Source: Cornus controversa
Lineage: Eukaryota; Streptophyta; Magnoliopsida; Cornales; Cornaceae
Reading direction: 5' to 3'
Assembly: GCA_026545225.1 (NCBI GenBank)
Contig: CM048849.1
Coordinates: 15,383,541 to 15,447,540 of the forward strand
DNA: 64,000 bases
The position numbers were made by a program, and so were the translations under genes. Shown here in pieces: positions 11,306 to 24,125 of the stretch. The notes below the pieces were generated by a model. The model saw only the letters and a program-made list of their open reading frames with translations, made no database searches and was not told the origin of the DNA. How positions within the stretch are numbered: position 1 is the first letter of the stretch; every line of letters starts with the position of its first letter.

Positions 11306-11709
11306 ATAAAGCATGTGACTGCACACGCAGTCACTTAAATTTTGAACCTCTCTTCTCTCCCTCTCATTTCTTCTCTCTCTCTCGTGACTTTCTCTCTTCT
11401 CCCTCTTGTTCAGAAGTCCCGAACGCACTCCCATTATCATCAATCATCAACATCTTCCTTGTATTTCATCTTCATTGCCATGGCTCAAACTTGAAATTGA
11501 AGGTAGGGATTCGATTTAACCCTTCTTCTATTGTATTGTGAAGTGGAGGTGGGGATTTTGTCTAATTTTGGATTTTTAGAAGATAATTGGGAGATTTTTG
11601 TAGTGGTTTGACTTGCTTAGAGTGTTGAAAATTTTCAGAGGGTAGTTTGAGATTGGTTTGAAAGTTTGAGAGAATTTTTTAAGCTAAGTTAGAGACTACC
11701 ATTCACGAC

Positions 11710-12035
11710 ATGGCCGACCATCTCGTACCACCCGTTTCCATTTATGATATCCCATGGGGTCATTGGGAGCATCGAAATTTTTACCTCGAGCATATGGTTG
11801 ACATTGACCTGTTCATCGAGGATCCTTATGCCACATAGTCACTTACCTCTTTGGGTGAGCGACATTTACTTGGGCACCTTGTACCCGCCGCTGACATCTA
11901 CTACCCTCAGCTCCTCTAGGCATTTTACATGAACATGACTTATAGCCCCGACGAGTTGGATATCATACAGACTACCGTTGATGGCATCGCTTTCGCCGTC
12001 ACGATAGAGGACATTGTTATTTTATGTGAAAAATT
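11710..12035 (+). pseudogene. Remnant of an Athila-type accessory ORF
   Basis: From the ATG at 11710 the frame reads MADHLVPPVSIYDIPWGHWE and continues to a stop near 11836. A further in-frame-like piece near 11931 reads MNMTYSPDELDIIQTTVDG. It lies about 800 bp downstream of the integrase and is preceded by a CT-rich tract and a GAAGGTAGGG splice-donor-like site, which fits the accessory ORF placed after pol in Athila elements. The assignment is by position and general look; I do not recognise a domain with certainty. Confidence 0.45.
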
Positions 12036-12194
12036 TATACTAATGATTATATGATTGTTATATTTTTTATTTTCATATAACTAAAATTCCAAAAATATTT
12101 TCCTAATTTTTTAGATTTTTAGGAATGTTTATTGTATTTTTAGGCATTTTTTTCCAAAAATTGTAAAAAGGGTCAAATTTGGTCAATTGGCCAA

Positions 12195-12240
12195 GCAAGC
12201 CAGTTGGACCAGTCCATGGTGAAGGATGGACCAGTCCAGC
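12195..12240 (+). repeat. Two GGACCAGTCC near-palindromes
   Basis: GTTGGACCAGTCCATG and ATGGACCAGTCCAGC lie about 24 bp apart. They match the array at 14680-14775 in the LTR of the neighbouring element. They sit in an AT-rich region upstream of the plant-transposon-protein ORF. Confidence 0.6.
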
Positions 12241-12589
12241 TAGGCTCGGCCAACAAGTTTAAAGGGTGAGTGCTTGCCTTTTGGTTCATTATGTGCTATC
12301 TTTCTTCTTGGGTGTTTTTCTCTCCATTTTTCTCACACTTTGCCTCAACTATCACTACACTTTGTACTTGATATATTACATCATTGTGATTGATATTTGT
12401 GATTATTTTTGAGTTGAATTGGTGGAAGGTATTGATCTTTGGAGGATTTGTGTTGATTTTAGGATATTACACTAACCAAGTGACATTGAAGCTTGTGTTC
12501 TCAAAGCTTGCACACCAAGTATTTGTGAAATTTTTTGAATGGGTCCTACAGTCCTATTTTGTATTTCTCTCATTGTAGGAATAACTGGT

Positions 12590-13672
12590 GGTTCTAGAAA
12601 ATAAAGAATCAATGTTTCTCTAACACCGGAAGATAACATAATCTTCACGGAAGATGATTTTGATGATGAAGGAATCTTTGAGCATTACAAGAATGTAGTT
12701 GGTTGTAAACCAATGAGGTGTGAACGGAGTTTTGATTTGGAGAGCATATCGAAAGGATATCACTTGGAGTTTGTGCATTACTTTAGAGAGAATGGTTAGG
12801 GTTCACTAGCTAAACTAGGTAAGGATTGCATTCTCAACATGGTTTGTTATTTCTATAGCAATGTACTTTCATAGAATGACAATGAGTTATGGATGACGGT
12901 GAAATGTTTTGGGACAGAAATCAAGGTGACAACCCAATTAATTGCTAAGATTATTGGAGTTCCAGAGGCATAAAATGGTTTAATATTTCCTTATCTAAGA
13001 ACTGAAGAGAACCGACCAAGCATGAAAGAAATCATTAGGATGTTGTGTGAACCAAATATTTTATTGCTTGCAAATAAAGTTCCAAGTGCCTACCTCACTG
13101 ACAATGTCTCTGCACTAAATTTGATTGTCTCTTATACACTTGACCCTCATGATCATAAGGGTGATTTGCCATGGCATCGAGGTGAGATCTTATATCAAAT
13201 TGTGAATGGTGATAAAATTAATGTGCTGACAACTATTTTGAGGACTATGATTCAAGAGTCAAATCATTTAAGGGCTACCAATGCTTTTCCTTTTCCTCTA
13301 ATCATAATGAAAATTCTCAAGGCAAAAAATGTCTATATTCCTTTAAATGATTTAGTGATGAAGCTAAAAGGAAAGTTCAAGGTTTTGAATATTAAGTCTT
13401 CAATCACTAACAAGATGAAGGAAATAGCTCAAAAAGAGATGACAAGACATCATGTTGAGGAAGAGATTGAGGATGAGAGTGATGATAATACTCCTATTGC
13501 TGGACTCTATGTTCTAGATTCTAATTGTGCTTTGATTGCTAGACAGTACAATCAATCCATGAAGGGGTTGGAAAAGTACTTGAAGATGAAGTTTTCAAAG
13601 CTTGAAGCATTGATTAGGAGAGCACTTCCTGGAACTTCTGGAGCTTATGGTGATAATGATGATGAGGATTAG
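12590..13672 (+). pseudogene. Putative plant transposon protein ORF, broken
   Basis: The open part (13022-13672, 216 residues) is preceded by about 430 bp that still reads as the same protein but with stops near 12797, 12870 and 12972. The protein has an acidic stretch (EEEIEDESDDN) and an acidic tail (GDNDDED). Overall form (an N-terminal 'FDDEGIFEHYKNVVGCK' start, a 'WMTVKCFGTEIKVT' middle, 'LPWHRGEILYQIVNG' later) resembles the 'putative plant transposon protein' domain carried by non-autonomous plant LTR elements. That is recognition by appearance, not by search. It is followed by GGGGAGA-rich DNA, a purine tract and an LTR. Confidence 0.55.
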
Positions 13673-14311
13673 GTCCTAATGGTTGAGACTTAGTTTATGT
13701 TTTCTTAGACTTTAAGTAGTTAGTTCTATTTTGTCTAGATTTGGTACTTAAACTTGCTATATTCTATGTTTTGTTTACATATTATGCTCTATGCTTTATA
13801 TGTTTGATTGTTATGCCTGTGTATAACTCTCCATACTTTTGTGACTGATATTATATATTTGATTGAAGGTTATGTCTCACTTCATCATGTGTTGATGTGT
13901 TCTCTCTTGTTCTCTTTATTTTTACTTTGTCAATTTGTTCCAAAAAATGGGAGACTTACATAGGTGGTTTAACAAAGGGGAGATATATGTTTTCTTTGAG
14001 ACATGGGGGAGACATGGGAAACATATACAAATGGGGAGACATATCTTTGTTTTGTGATATGGTGTATGATTAAGGGGGAGTTTGGAGATGGTTTTATATT
14101 ATTATATTTTCTTGATTAAGCTTTCACATGTGTTCTTTGCATGATGTGAAGATTTTACAGGTTTGGCAGACACTATAAATGAAGGTTGAAAGGTTGCTCA
14201 TGATGTTTTGAGCTCTTCAAGATATATTTCTTTCTATTGGGGACATATTGTAATCTGATTATTCCAATGGTTAGGTTATGATTGTCTAGGTTGATTTTGT
14301 CACGAAATTAC

Positions 14312-15558
14312 CAAAGGGGGAGATTGTGACATATGTTTTTGTAATTGCCAATCTTTGGTGTCAAAACCAAACATGATCGAGTCATATTATTTGAATTATA
14401 TTTCTATCATTGATCATGTAATTGAAGTCTCAGAGTGAGCATGAAGTTCTACACCAATCGTGCAAGGGTTTGTCAAAGTATGAAGATTGAATCTTCATCA
14501 AAAGCCATCAAGGGTCTGAACAAGAATTTGATCGATTGAAGTTTTGAGATGGTTCTGTATGCATAAGGACATCATTGATCACATATAAGAGTCATATATG
14601 TGGTGAGAACGCATATTTTAAACCGGAAGGTTCTGACCTTGAAAAGAGGGGTTTTAAAGCAAAATAGTGAACTTTTCAAGGTTGGACCGGTCCAAGAGGT
14701 CTCAGCAACTCCTGTTGAGTATACTACAGGAGTTGGACCAGTCCAAGTGAAGCCTGGACCGGTCCAACTTTTTTGGTCTGTGGATGTTGACTAGTTTTGT
14801 CTTATTTTGACCCAGAATGGACTCATAACTTTCTAAAAACGCGAGGACTTGTTTTCTATTGAATTTCAACTTGTTTTCTAAGAAAAATTAGAATTTTTAA
14901 TCTCTATAAAAACCTCATATGATTTCTCTCTCAGTGTGCTTTCAATTACGCTTTCAATATACAAGAAATACAGATTTTAGAGAGAGAAAGCATTGAGATA
15001 TTTTTCAAGCAAATGATTTTTTTCTTAAATTCTTTGTTTATATTTTTAAGAGCACACACATATTCAATAAGTGATTTAGGGTGATCTCTATTTGCTTGAT
15101 CAACTGCTAGAAGATTGTATTGAAGATTTTTTTGTAATCAAGTTACTGGATTGGTTTCTTCTATAACTGTTCATTGGTGAGGAAGGAGAAGAAGATCGTG
15201 CTACGAAGGGGACATAATACTTGCTGAGTGTTCGTGTTCTTCTAGTTACCCTTTTGAGATGATTTTGATGTTAGTCGGGAATCTGTAGCAGTTGGACAAA
15301 GTAGTCGCAATTGTAAGCCTGAAGTGCTCCGCATCAGAGTTCTTGTCAGAGTGGAGTGGGTGTTAGTTTACGACAAAGTCTGTTGTACTTTGTTTCGACG
15401 ATAATGGATTTGCTTCTCCGGAGCTACAAAGCCTCACCTGTGATTTTTTTCGATCTGGGTTTTGCACATATATCTAGTACATTCTTTACTTTACTAATCA
15501 CCCTCCTCTAGGTTTTGAATCTAACTTTTGCAGCAGTTTCTGGACCGCGCAACTCACA
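14312..15558 (+). mobile_element. Polypurine tract and 3' LTR of a second LTR element
   Basis: CAAAGGGGGAGAT at 14312-14324 is a classic 3' purine tract. The LTR would begin TGTGACATATG at 14325 and end near ACTCACA at 15558. Multiple GGGGAGAC runs (13950-14075) precede it, as in many Copia-like elements. The part from about 14985 to 15530 is clearly related to 26725-27390 (shared: TTCTTGTCAGAGTRGAGTGG, TGTACTTTG, CCTCACCT.TGATTTTTT). No 5' LTR was found. End points are estimates. Confidence 0.6.
14680..14775 (+). repeat. Array of GGACCGGTCC palindromes in the LTR
   Basis: GTTGGACCGGTCCAAG at about 14683, GTTGGACCAGTCCAAG at about 14733 and CTGGACCGGTCCAAC at about 14755. The first contains the perfect 14-bp palindrome TTGGACCGGTCCAA. 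Confidence 0.75.
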
Positions 15559-15559
15559 A

Positions 15560-17200
15560 ATTGAACACTTGGAGATTTTCTAATTTTGTACTTAAGTATA
15601 TGTGACTAGAATAATGTAAACCAAATACAAATTATCCCACATATTTTTCAATGAAGAAGAGATTTTTTAAGAAAATGTATATAATCTCATGAAAGGAATA
15701 TCAAATATTAAGAATTTATACCAAACAATAATATAGCTCAGTCATATCCGTATCCGAACTATATTATCCTTAAGATTAAATAGGATTTTTATTAGGATGT
15801 AACTTTAGGTAAAAGGAATATTTAACTTTTTCTTCCAAACTTTTATCCATTAAGCGCTTTCTATTTCATTTCTTTTTATATACACTTCTCCAAATCTCAT
15901 CATCAATTATACTTCCTCTGTTTTATTTTTCATTTTTTTTCACCTGCTTGTACATTGATCACATCCATTCTCGAAAAATCTAAAAATAGTTATAAAAGAA
16001 AGGCTGGACCAAAAATTTCAAATTACATCCATTCTCAAAAAATCATAAAATTATGGTTATGAAAGAAAGGATGGGCAAAAAGCTTAACTAGTTAACAAGC
16101 AGTAATGCATCACAAAGAGAAAAAAATTGAAGGCTCAAACAATTAAAGATGATCTAAAATCATTTCTAAGGATAGGTATAGTTCATTAACATACATGAGC
16201 TCAAAGATTATGTGGACCGAAAGAACAAAATAATGAGATTAATCAACAAAATTATTTGGACTTCAAGAAAAATCAGAGTAATTAACATATAACTCTCAAA
16301 ATAAAAAGAATGGTACAATACCTCATTGGGTTAAATCTCCACTTTTATTCATCGATTTTCTAACGTGCAGTCATTTATCAATTTCAGATCATATTATAGG
16401 ACTTTAGTGATTTTTTTTTCTTCTAAGTTTTAGAATATCATGAAATTGTCCTAACTGAAAGATTGGATAAAGTCTTAATCTTTATGAACTTATTAATAAT
16501 ACACTAAAGCTTAAATATTTCAGTTTCAAAATTTTTACACATTTAATATCAAAAAATCAAATCATAGTGTAAAAATTACAATTATCCCAAAACATTTTCC
16601 AAAAAATTACAAATTCAATATTTTCTGAAAATTTGAAAATTTAATATCATACCCACAAACCTAAACTCAACATTGTCCTCAATATTAGACAAAATAACAA
16701 TTAAGCACAAAGAGATAAAGTTAGAAGAATATCACTTTAATTAGAATGGGTTGATTTGCTTTAACTTTCCAATAAACAAAAATAAAATGTTAGTAATCAC
16801 ATGAAAAGTTCAATATTATGTATGGAAAAATACAATTTTTTTTCAACAAATAAATACAACTCCTACTATAATGTTTTTGGTTGAGTAACTTGTGGATTAC
16901 CAGTTAAGGTCTACCAACAGCACAACCAGAAAAGTTTTCAAGATAGTGTGGAGAGGCACTTGGCCTGCTTAATGACGGTAGATCCACACTTCTTAGGCAA
17001 AACTTTCCTAGACATTGTAAATCTGGAAGGTGCTCATTGGAGTTACCAAGAGTTAGCTTTACTTTTATAAATATTTATTTTTTAAAAAAATATTGCAAAA
17101 ATGCAAAATTAAAATTCACAAACACAAATGCTAATTTAAAGATGCACAAACAAAACAAGGAATAAAAATAAAAAGAAAAAATGATTGAGTGTGTGGTCTT
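15560..17200. other. No gene seen; AT-rich sequence
   Basis: No ORF, RNA or clear element. The only structure noticed is a short direct repeat at 15960-16075, where ACATCCATTCTC and GAAAGRMTGG blocks occur twice about 66 bp apart. Confidence 0.5.
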
Positions 17201-18850
17201 TCTTCTATTTTTTAAGAAAAAGAAAAACAAATAAAATAAAGAAAAGAAAAATAAAATTGAAGAAAGTGTGACCCTAGGAATTTTGGTAAATTATGCTATC
17301 CTAAATTTTGCATGTGAAAGTTATCATCGTAAAAAAAACTATGTTTTTCGAATCTAAAAAGAAAAAGAAACCGCTTACAAGAGATTCGCGGTGTAAAATT
17401 GATTCGGTGCTTACTTGGATGACAAACCAGCGATGTCTCCTTTGGATAACAAATATACTGTCTTTGAGGAAGAATAATTCGAATCTCTTCACAAATCCAA
17501 ACCCGAAAACGCAGAATTCCTGTCCAAGATTCCTTGAGCAGCCACCAACTTTGAACGCAATTTTGATCAGGTTACGAACTTGGAATTTGACAAAACATAT
17601 ATAAAAATTGAAGTTCTTCAAATTTCTTACGCTCCAGAGTTCATTTTAGCCCAATCCGAGTAGTAACAAAGAAGTTATGACCGAAATATAATTGTTGTCC
17701 ACAAAGTGATGAATCTAAAAAAAACCAATAAATAAATAAACCAAACTAAATAAGTAAATAAATAAAGAATAGAAGGGAGGGACCTAAAATTTGGGTGGAC
17801 TCCCAAAAAAATTTCAATTGTGAATCTTTGTGTTATGAATGCTCAATCTTGATGGGACAACGACATCATTTGACGAATCAATTAATTGATGTCGTTGTTT
17901 CTTTACACTTCGTACAAAAATAAACCTGCAAAAAAATTACTAAAAGGAATGTATAGTAGTAAGCAGGATCGAACCACTCTCAAGTAAGATTTCGAATAGT
18001 CAAGCTTGAATTCATACACTAATTTATGGGATGAAAATGAATTTTTTAAAATAAAATTCTGATTTTTGAATAATAAAACTACTGCTAATTAGCTTTGATC
18101 AAGTGATAGGAAAAATCTCAAGAAAAGAGAATCCACCACCATGTTACCATACAAATAAAGTTTCTAGTATTCTTATATGATTTTTTCTCCAATAACTAAT
18201 ACACTTCACCAATCCAATTACAACTTGAAAAGATAAATGAAAAATATGCCATAAAAAATTTGATTATATATTGGAGAACATTTTTACTCTACATGATGTA
18301 TCTTTGCTACTTAAATAGGGATATTCTTTCTTCAAATTACCATTATTTGGAAAACACAATGAAACCTTCCTCTAATTTTTGAAAAAAAAAAACTCAGAAT
18401 AAAAGAGTAAAATAATTGCTCTATGGAGGAAAAATTATACAAGAAATACAAGAAACTTACTTATATTTCATCCATGGTGACTTTATCATTTCATTAAGAA
18501 ATATGTTTATGCTAGCATATTAACAAAATAATAACACAGAAAAATAAAACTTTTTTTCATTGAATGAGAAGGAGTTGAATACAAGAAAATAAAGAAATGA
18601 ATACAATCTATTTTTTTCTCTTCAAATTTCTAACTTCCTTTTCAACTCTGAAGAGTCGCTATTTATAGAGTTAGTGGGGAGTAGTTTAGGAGGGAAAAGA
18701 AAATTTAAAAAGAAAATTTTAAACTAAGATATAATTTTAGATTTTGTGAAGAAATTGAATTTGAACACTTTTTGAAATTTCGCCGTATATTCAATTTAAA
18801 TTTTGGATCGTTGACGTGGCAAGTTGACTGAGCCGTGTATCAAAAGTATT
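17200..18850. other. Probable unclassified LTR-type repeat
   Basis: There is no convincing coding sequence; the two overlapping ORFs around 17301-17621 on opposite strands have no recognisable domain. Phrases such as TTACGCTCCAGAGTTCATTT, AAGCAGGATCGAACCACTCT and GAGAATCCACCACCATG look like plant LTR material I have seen before, but I cannot fix ends, TSD or family. Confidence 0.35.
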
Positions 18851-19181
18851 TTTAATTTTTTTTAACTTAACACCTCTTGTAGAATAGTTTGTGCAAAATA
18901 ACATCTCTCCTATAATACTTTTTGTGTTCATATTTGACTATTAACAAATATAACCTTCATTTTTATAGCAATAACTTCTTCCTTATTTGTTATTTTTTAT
19001 TATTTTATTCTCATTCCGGAATTAATCCCTATAAAACATAAAAACACTTATAATGATATTTAAATAATATAAAAGAGTAATTTAAATAATTTTAAAATAG
19101 TAAGTTTGGTGCACTTATCATCAACCAAACACCATATTTTTCAAAAAACAAATGGAGCCGAAGTCTTTCCTCAACTTATTT

Positions 19182-20091
19182 GGGTAAAGTGCATAAAACC
19201 CCCCTCTAGTTTCAAAAACGTGCAAAAAAAACCCCCTTCATGTTCACTTTGCACCCTTATAGTTTCAAAAATGTGCAAATCAACCCTTCTGGGCTAAAAA
19301 TACATTTTAAGTTCCAATTTTACCCTTCTAAATAATTTCTTAAAATTTTCAACAATAGTAATTTTATTCTTTGATATATATTTTTAAAAATAATAATTTC
19401 ATTATAAATAAAATATTCTTGTTTTATTATTATTTCGTGACCGAGCAAAAAAAAAAATCTTTATTATTTTTTTTTGGTGAAATAAAAAAATCCTTCATTG
19501 TTAAAATAACATTTGACATTACTAATTTTTTAATATTTTCAACTGTAGAAATTTTATTCTTTTTATATATTTTTAAAAAAATATTAATTTAATTATATAT
19601 AAAATATTATTGTTTTATTATCATTTTGTGGCCAAGCAAAATTTTTTTAAAAAAAAACTTCATTGTTTTTAAATTATTTTTTTTGGCATTATTTAAAGTA
19701 ATTTTTTTTTAATATTTTTAAAAATATATATTAAAAGAATAAAATTTCTATTGTTGGAAATATTAAGATATTAAGTAATGTCAAATTTTTTTTTAACAAT
19801 GAAGATTTCTTTTTTTTTTTTGATCGGCCACTAAATGATAATAAAGACAAAACAAGAATATTTTATTTATAATTAAATTAATATTTTTAAAAAATTTTAT
19901 AAAAGAATAAAATTGCTATTGTTGAAAATATTAAGAAATTATGTAGATGGGTAAAATTGGAACTTAAAATGTATTTTTAGTCCAGAATGTTTGATTTGCA
20001 CATTTTTGAAACTATAAGGGTGCAAAGTGAACATAGAGGGAATTTTTTGCACATTTTTGAAACGAGAGGGGAGTTTTATGCACTTTACCCC
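19182..20091. mobile_element. Long terminal-inverted-repeat element (Mutator-like MITE)
   Basis: The ends GGGTAAAGTGCATAAAACCC and its counterpart AGTTTTATGCACTTTACCCC are inverted copies. Inverted similarity runs on for more than 180 bp (GTGCAAATCAACCCTTCTGG matches the minus strand of 19980-20000), and the interior is further inverted AT-rich repeats. Flanks CAACTTATTT (19172-19181) and CAAATTATTT (20092-20101) match 9 of 10, a likely 9-10 bp target duplication as for Mutator-like elements. No transposase is present. A related smaller element is at 46182-46457. Confidence 0.8.
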
Positions 20092-20172
20092 CAAATTATT
20101 TTGTTTTTTCTAAGGTAAGATGACCAACAGATGGTACATGTCTAAAATCGATTCTTTTGGGTGTGTGTGTAT

Positions 20173-21215
20173 ATGTGTAATACTCCGCTCTAACATATGG
20201 TATGATATTGTCCGCTTTGGGCTTAAGCCCGCACAGTTTTGCTCGTGAGTTTTATCCCAAAAAGTCTCATACCATTTGAAGAGAACATACTACATGTAAG
20301 CACATCCCCTTTTCTACGCCCATGTGATGTGGGATTGAGCACCCTGTACCCTGTTAATGTGGTAGCTCAGCCTAGTGTCTGTCGTCGCACTTGCCCACTC
20401 ACACCATCCACAAGGGTTACTACAATCCACACCCCTATGAGGCTCGACGTCCTCGTTAGCACACTTCTGGTTGGGTTCAGGCTCTGATACCAACTATAAA
20501 ACCCGCTTTAACACATGGTATGATATTGTCCTCTTTGGGCTTGAGCCCGCACGATTTTTGCTCTTCGATTTTATCCCAAAAGGCCTCATACCATTTGAAG
20601 AGAATATACTACATATAAGCACATCCCCTTCTCCACACCTAGACGATGTGGGATTGAGCACCATGTACCCTGTCATTGTGGTAGCTCAGCCCAGTGTCTC
20701 TTTTTGCACCCGCCCACATCACACCCATCCATAAGAGTTACTACAATCCAACCCCCTACGAGGCCCGATGTCCTCTTGGCACACTTCCGACTGGGTTCAA
20801 ACTCTGATACCAACTATAATACCCTGCTCCAACACATGGTATGATATTGTCCGCTTTGGGCCTGAGCCCGCACTGTTTTGTTCTTGGATTTTACCCCAAA
20901 ATGCCTCATACCATTTGAAGTGAATATACTACATATAAACACATCCCCTTCTCCACACTCAGGCGATGTGGGATTGAGCACCCTGTACCCTGTTAGTGTG
21001 GTAACTCAGCCAAGTGTTTGTCTTCGCACTCGCCCACTCACACCCGTCCACAAGGGTTACTACAATCCACCCCCAACGAGGCCATCCCCTTCTCCACACT
21101 CAGGCGATGTGGGATTGAGCACCCTATACCTTGTCAATGTGGTAACTTAGCCAAGTGTTTGTCTTCGCACTCGCCCACTCACACCCGTCCACAAGGGTTA
21201 CTACAATATGTATAA
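20173..21215 (-). mobile_element. Tandem array of a TRIM-like miniature LTR element
   Basis: Three units of about 320 bp, then a partial one. GCTCTGATACCA (20481-20492) and ACTCTGATACCA (20801-20812), 320 bp apart, are the reverse complement of TGGTATCAGAGC, the initiator-Met tRNA primer site, so the elements lie on the minus strand. Each unit shares ACATGGTATGATATTGTCC, CTCATACCATTTGAAG, GATGTGGGATTGAGCACC and CCACAAGGGTTACTACAAT. Unit 3 carries an extra internal duplication of about 140 bp (20942 to 21081 repeated at 21082-21215). No coding capacity. The arrangement fits LTR-internal-LTR units multiplied by unequal recombination. Confidence 0.8.
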
Positions 21216-23005
21216 TTTGATTAAAGTCATATAATTCATCTAGCATCCATGTTTCTAACTTTGTTACTAAAGCCTTTATCCATGTTTCTAACTTTGTTAC
21301 TAAGGTTTCGTTAAAAATATCTAATAAAGCTATGTCATTCACATAATTATTTCTTAAATCTCTCTCGTTATTAAATTTAATCCTCATCATTGGTGTAGTC
21401 ACTTATAACTATTAAGTCTCACGATTAATATGGCAGGTGTTTGCTGAGAAATTAAGAAATATGAGGAATTGTGATACAGTTTTGCTATATGGATTGAATT
21501 CGATAGAAACAAATTAATTAGATGATGGATGATTTTTTTTTTTTTTTTTTAGCAATGTTACATATCTCGAATTTAGGTGGCGTCGTACATGACACCAAAT
21601 TTGCTTCTATGTGAAAGGTCCTAATGCACCAAATTTGCTTCTATGTGAAAGGTCCTAAATGCAAGTAGTACACTCAAATTTGCTTCTCTGAATCCAAAAC
21701 ATCATAAGTCGAATTTTTTGGGACTTGATATCCAAATCAAAATCAAACGAACCCAATTCAACACGATCAAATCCAGTTTCATTGATTATTTTTTTTTTCC
21801 AATTCAATTATAGATTCATCCACTTTAGACTTGCTAAAGTGACAATCATTAAGAAACCCATTTGCTAAAACTTCTGATTTGTACAATTTAGACTCAATTC
21901 TTGAAATTCTAGAAGTAGCAAATTCTGATTGTTTCACATGGAATTGAATCCAAAACAGTAGACTCTAACTTCCATATCACAGCTCCAAAGAATTTCTACC
22001 ATATGACAACTAACTGGCAATTTTTGAAACCATCATCAGACTTATCATTTATTAATACAATTTTTTGATCCTATTGAAAAAATCAATGTAGTAAATCAAC
22101 TTGTTAGCACAGTGGACTTTGACAAGTGAAGCCATGTAATCATCATACTTATCAATACGATTTGCTGAAAATGAAGAAGTTATCAATTTGTAGTTCAACA
22201 TCGCTGAGATTTCTAGGTCTCCTCTCTTCCCTTTCCTTTCCCTCTTTAAAAATCTCACTCTAGAAACATGGAAGAAGAGCAACAACCACAAAAGATTTAG
22301 GTACAAGAAAATGATTCTCTATATCTTTCTGCCCTAGCTTTAATATCTATTCTACGTAGATTTGCAGAAATCGCTTCCCAAGTTAGTTAAAAATTTAAAG
22401 AAAGATATTTACTGGAGAAAAAATATAGAAGAGACATCAAACCTCAATTCGGCTAACACCTAATCCACCGTATGGGCTGACACCTAATCCATCATCATTT
22501 GAGTTAGAAATCACAAATTGATTTAGTGAAGTTTAACATTTTCCTTTATTTTTTTCTATCGACTGACTGAATTTGACCTTTTTTTTTTCCATTGTGATAA
22601 CAATACAATCTAATAATACAATGCCTAATGAAAACTAGAACTCTATAACATGATGGATCAATTGAGAACAAGGAATCATCCCCTTCCTCATGGTAGGAAA
22701 GCTCTAAGGACTTGGATAGACCTAACTCTAGTTCCGTAAACTCAACCTGAAAATTTGGTAGAAATTGGCATTGTATATTTGAAATCTCATTATTTGAATT
22801 GGGTTCAAATTAATAGCCTGAGTTCATTTTCGAATGGGACTTGGACAAGAGTTCCTTTAACCAGAGTAACTTGAAGCCAAAAATTCTTAAAATTTTATAT
22901 TTCAATTACGGTATGTTAGTTATAAACATTAGGGTCAAAGTTGTAAAAGTGAACAAATCCATAAAGTAAATCAAAATATATATTATAGAAGCACTTGTAA
23001 AAAAA
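21216..23005. other. No gene seen
   Basis: Short ORFs only, none with a recognisable domain. Minor direct repeats are visible at 21230-21305 (CCATGTTTCTAACTTTGTTA twice) and 21590-21695 (AAATTTGCTTCTATGTGAAA). Confidence 0.5.
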
Positions 23006-23009
23006 ATAA

Positions 23010-23168
23010 GTCACTCTTAATTTTCTTAAAATACAACATCATATATATATATATATATATAATATTTATTATTCACCATTTCCCCACCGTGTCCGTGTCC
23101 TAATTTTTCAAGGTTTGTCGTGTTGTCGTGTCGTATCCATGTTTCGTATTCGTTGTCGTGCTTCTTAA
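23010..23168. mobile_element. Truncated copy of the 28357-29148 Mutator-like element
   Basis: The sequence matches the right end of that element over about 150 bp: CAACATCA, then AT-rich with a (TA)n, then GTGTCCGTGTCCTAATTTTT, GTCGTGTTGTCGTG, CGTATCC and finally CGTGCTTCTTAA. The left end is missing. Confidence 0.7.
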
Positions 23169-23169
23169 A

Positions 23170-24125
23170 CCTACAACAGCCACCCCAACGATAACCAAAA
23201 CAGATGCGGCTTTGTTGTTGGTACATGATCAACATTTGGCGAGTTCTTTGCCATTGCTTAGATCCCCAACATCACTCAATACTCTACCATAGTTTGCCAA
23301 CTTCATATAATTAATGTTTCAAATAAAATGAGGTAATGCAATCAAACATTTCAAACTACTCTATCTTTTCACCCCTTTCTCTATCTCTTATATCTATATG
23401 TATGTATATCAGGTGGTTGGGTTTCATTTGCAATATATGGGTATCCCAAATGGGATGACAAATCAGCCCAAGAATTGTCCCTATTGGCTCCAGCAGAGTG
23501 AATGTTTTCCATGTAAATTTAGTTCCCAAGTGGAAAGAATTGATTGTTGGGTGCAATAATGGGTGTTTTCTTGAGCGAAAGGGATTATTGGCCATTAACA
23601 TTGTTTTATGGCAGAAATGTGCTTGTCAAGAAGAACTAAGGCTATCAAAGTTAACCTCTAGATTGAGCCTTGCACATACTCTAATATCACTGCCTAGGGT
23701 TATGATCCTTAGTTTCTTCGATGAGCTGCTTTTGTACATCTATATCTCCTAAACAGTATTTGAAAGTCTATCCAAGAATGTCTTTGATTTTATTTTACTT
23801 ATCCAAAAAAAAAAATGTCTTAGATTTCAGAAATAAAAGGAATTTAACATCAATTGCTTTAACTCTGAAAAGGTTTCTCCCCATCCTAAGAATGAGTCTA
23901 TTTTGCCCCCTCAGCACATAGATTTTTTCTTTTCTTGCCATAATTTTGAGTAATAGTTCTTCCAATTTTTATAATTATGTCGAATCTGTTAGCTGTCCAT
24001 GTATGCATGGTTGCTCTTGTGGATTCTCACTCTTCGTCATACTAAACATATATAATATCAATTTGGACTGTTGGATGGTGATTTGACAACTGGTTATTGA
24101 TTTTTTTTTCTTGTTCTTTTAACAG
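23170..24125. other. No confident gene; possible intronic DNA of a decayed gene
   Basis: Overlapping short ORFs on both strands at 23356-23752 have no domain I recognise. The last part ends in a T-rich tract and CAG directly before the alpha-adaptin exon, so it may be the remains of the upstream intron. Confidence 0.35.

Noticed and set aside
11143-11541. 132-residue ORF over the ATGCAT array
   Set aside because: Its M-H-R-S-like repeats come from the palindromic array and it runs into a CT-rich tract; no domain.
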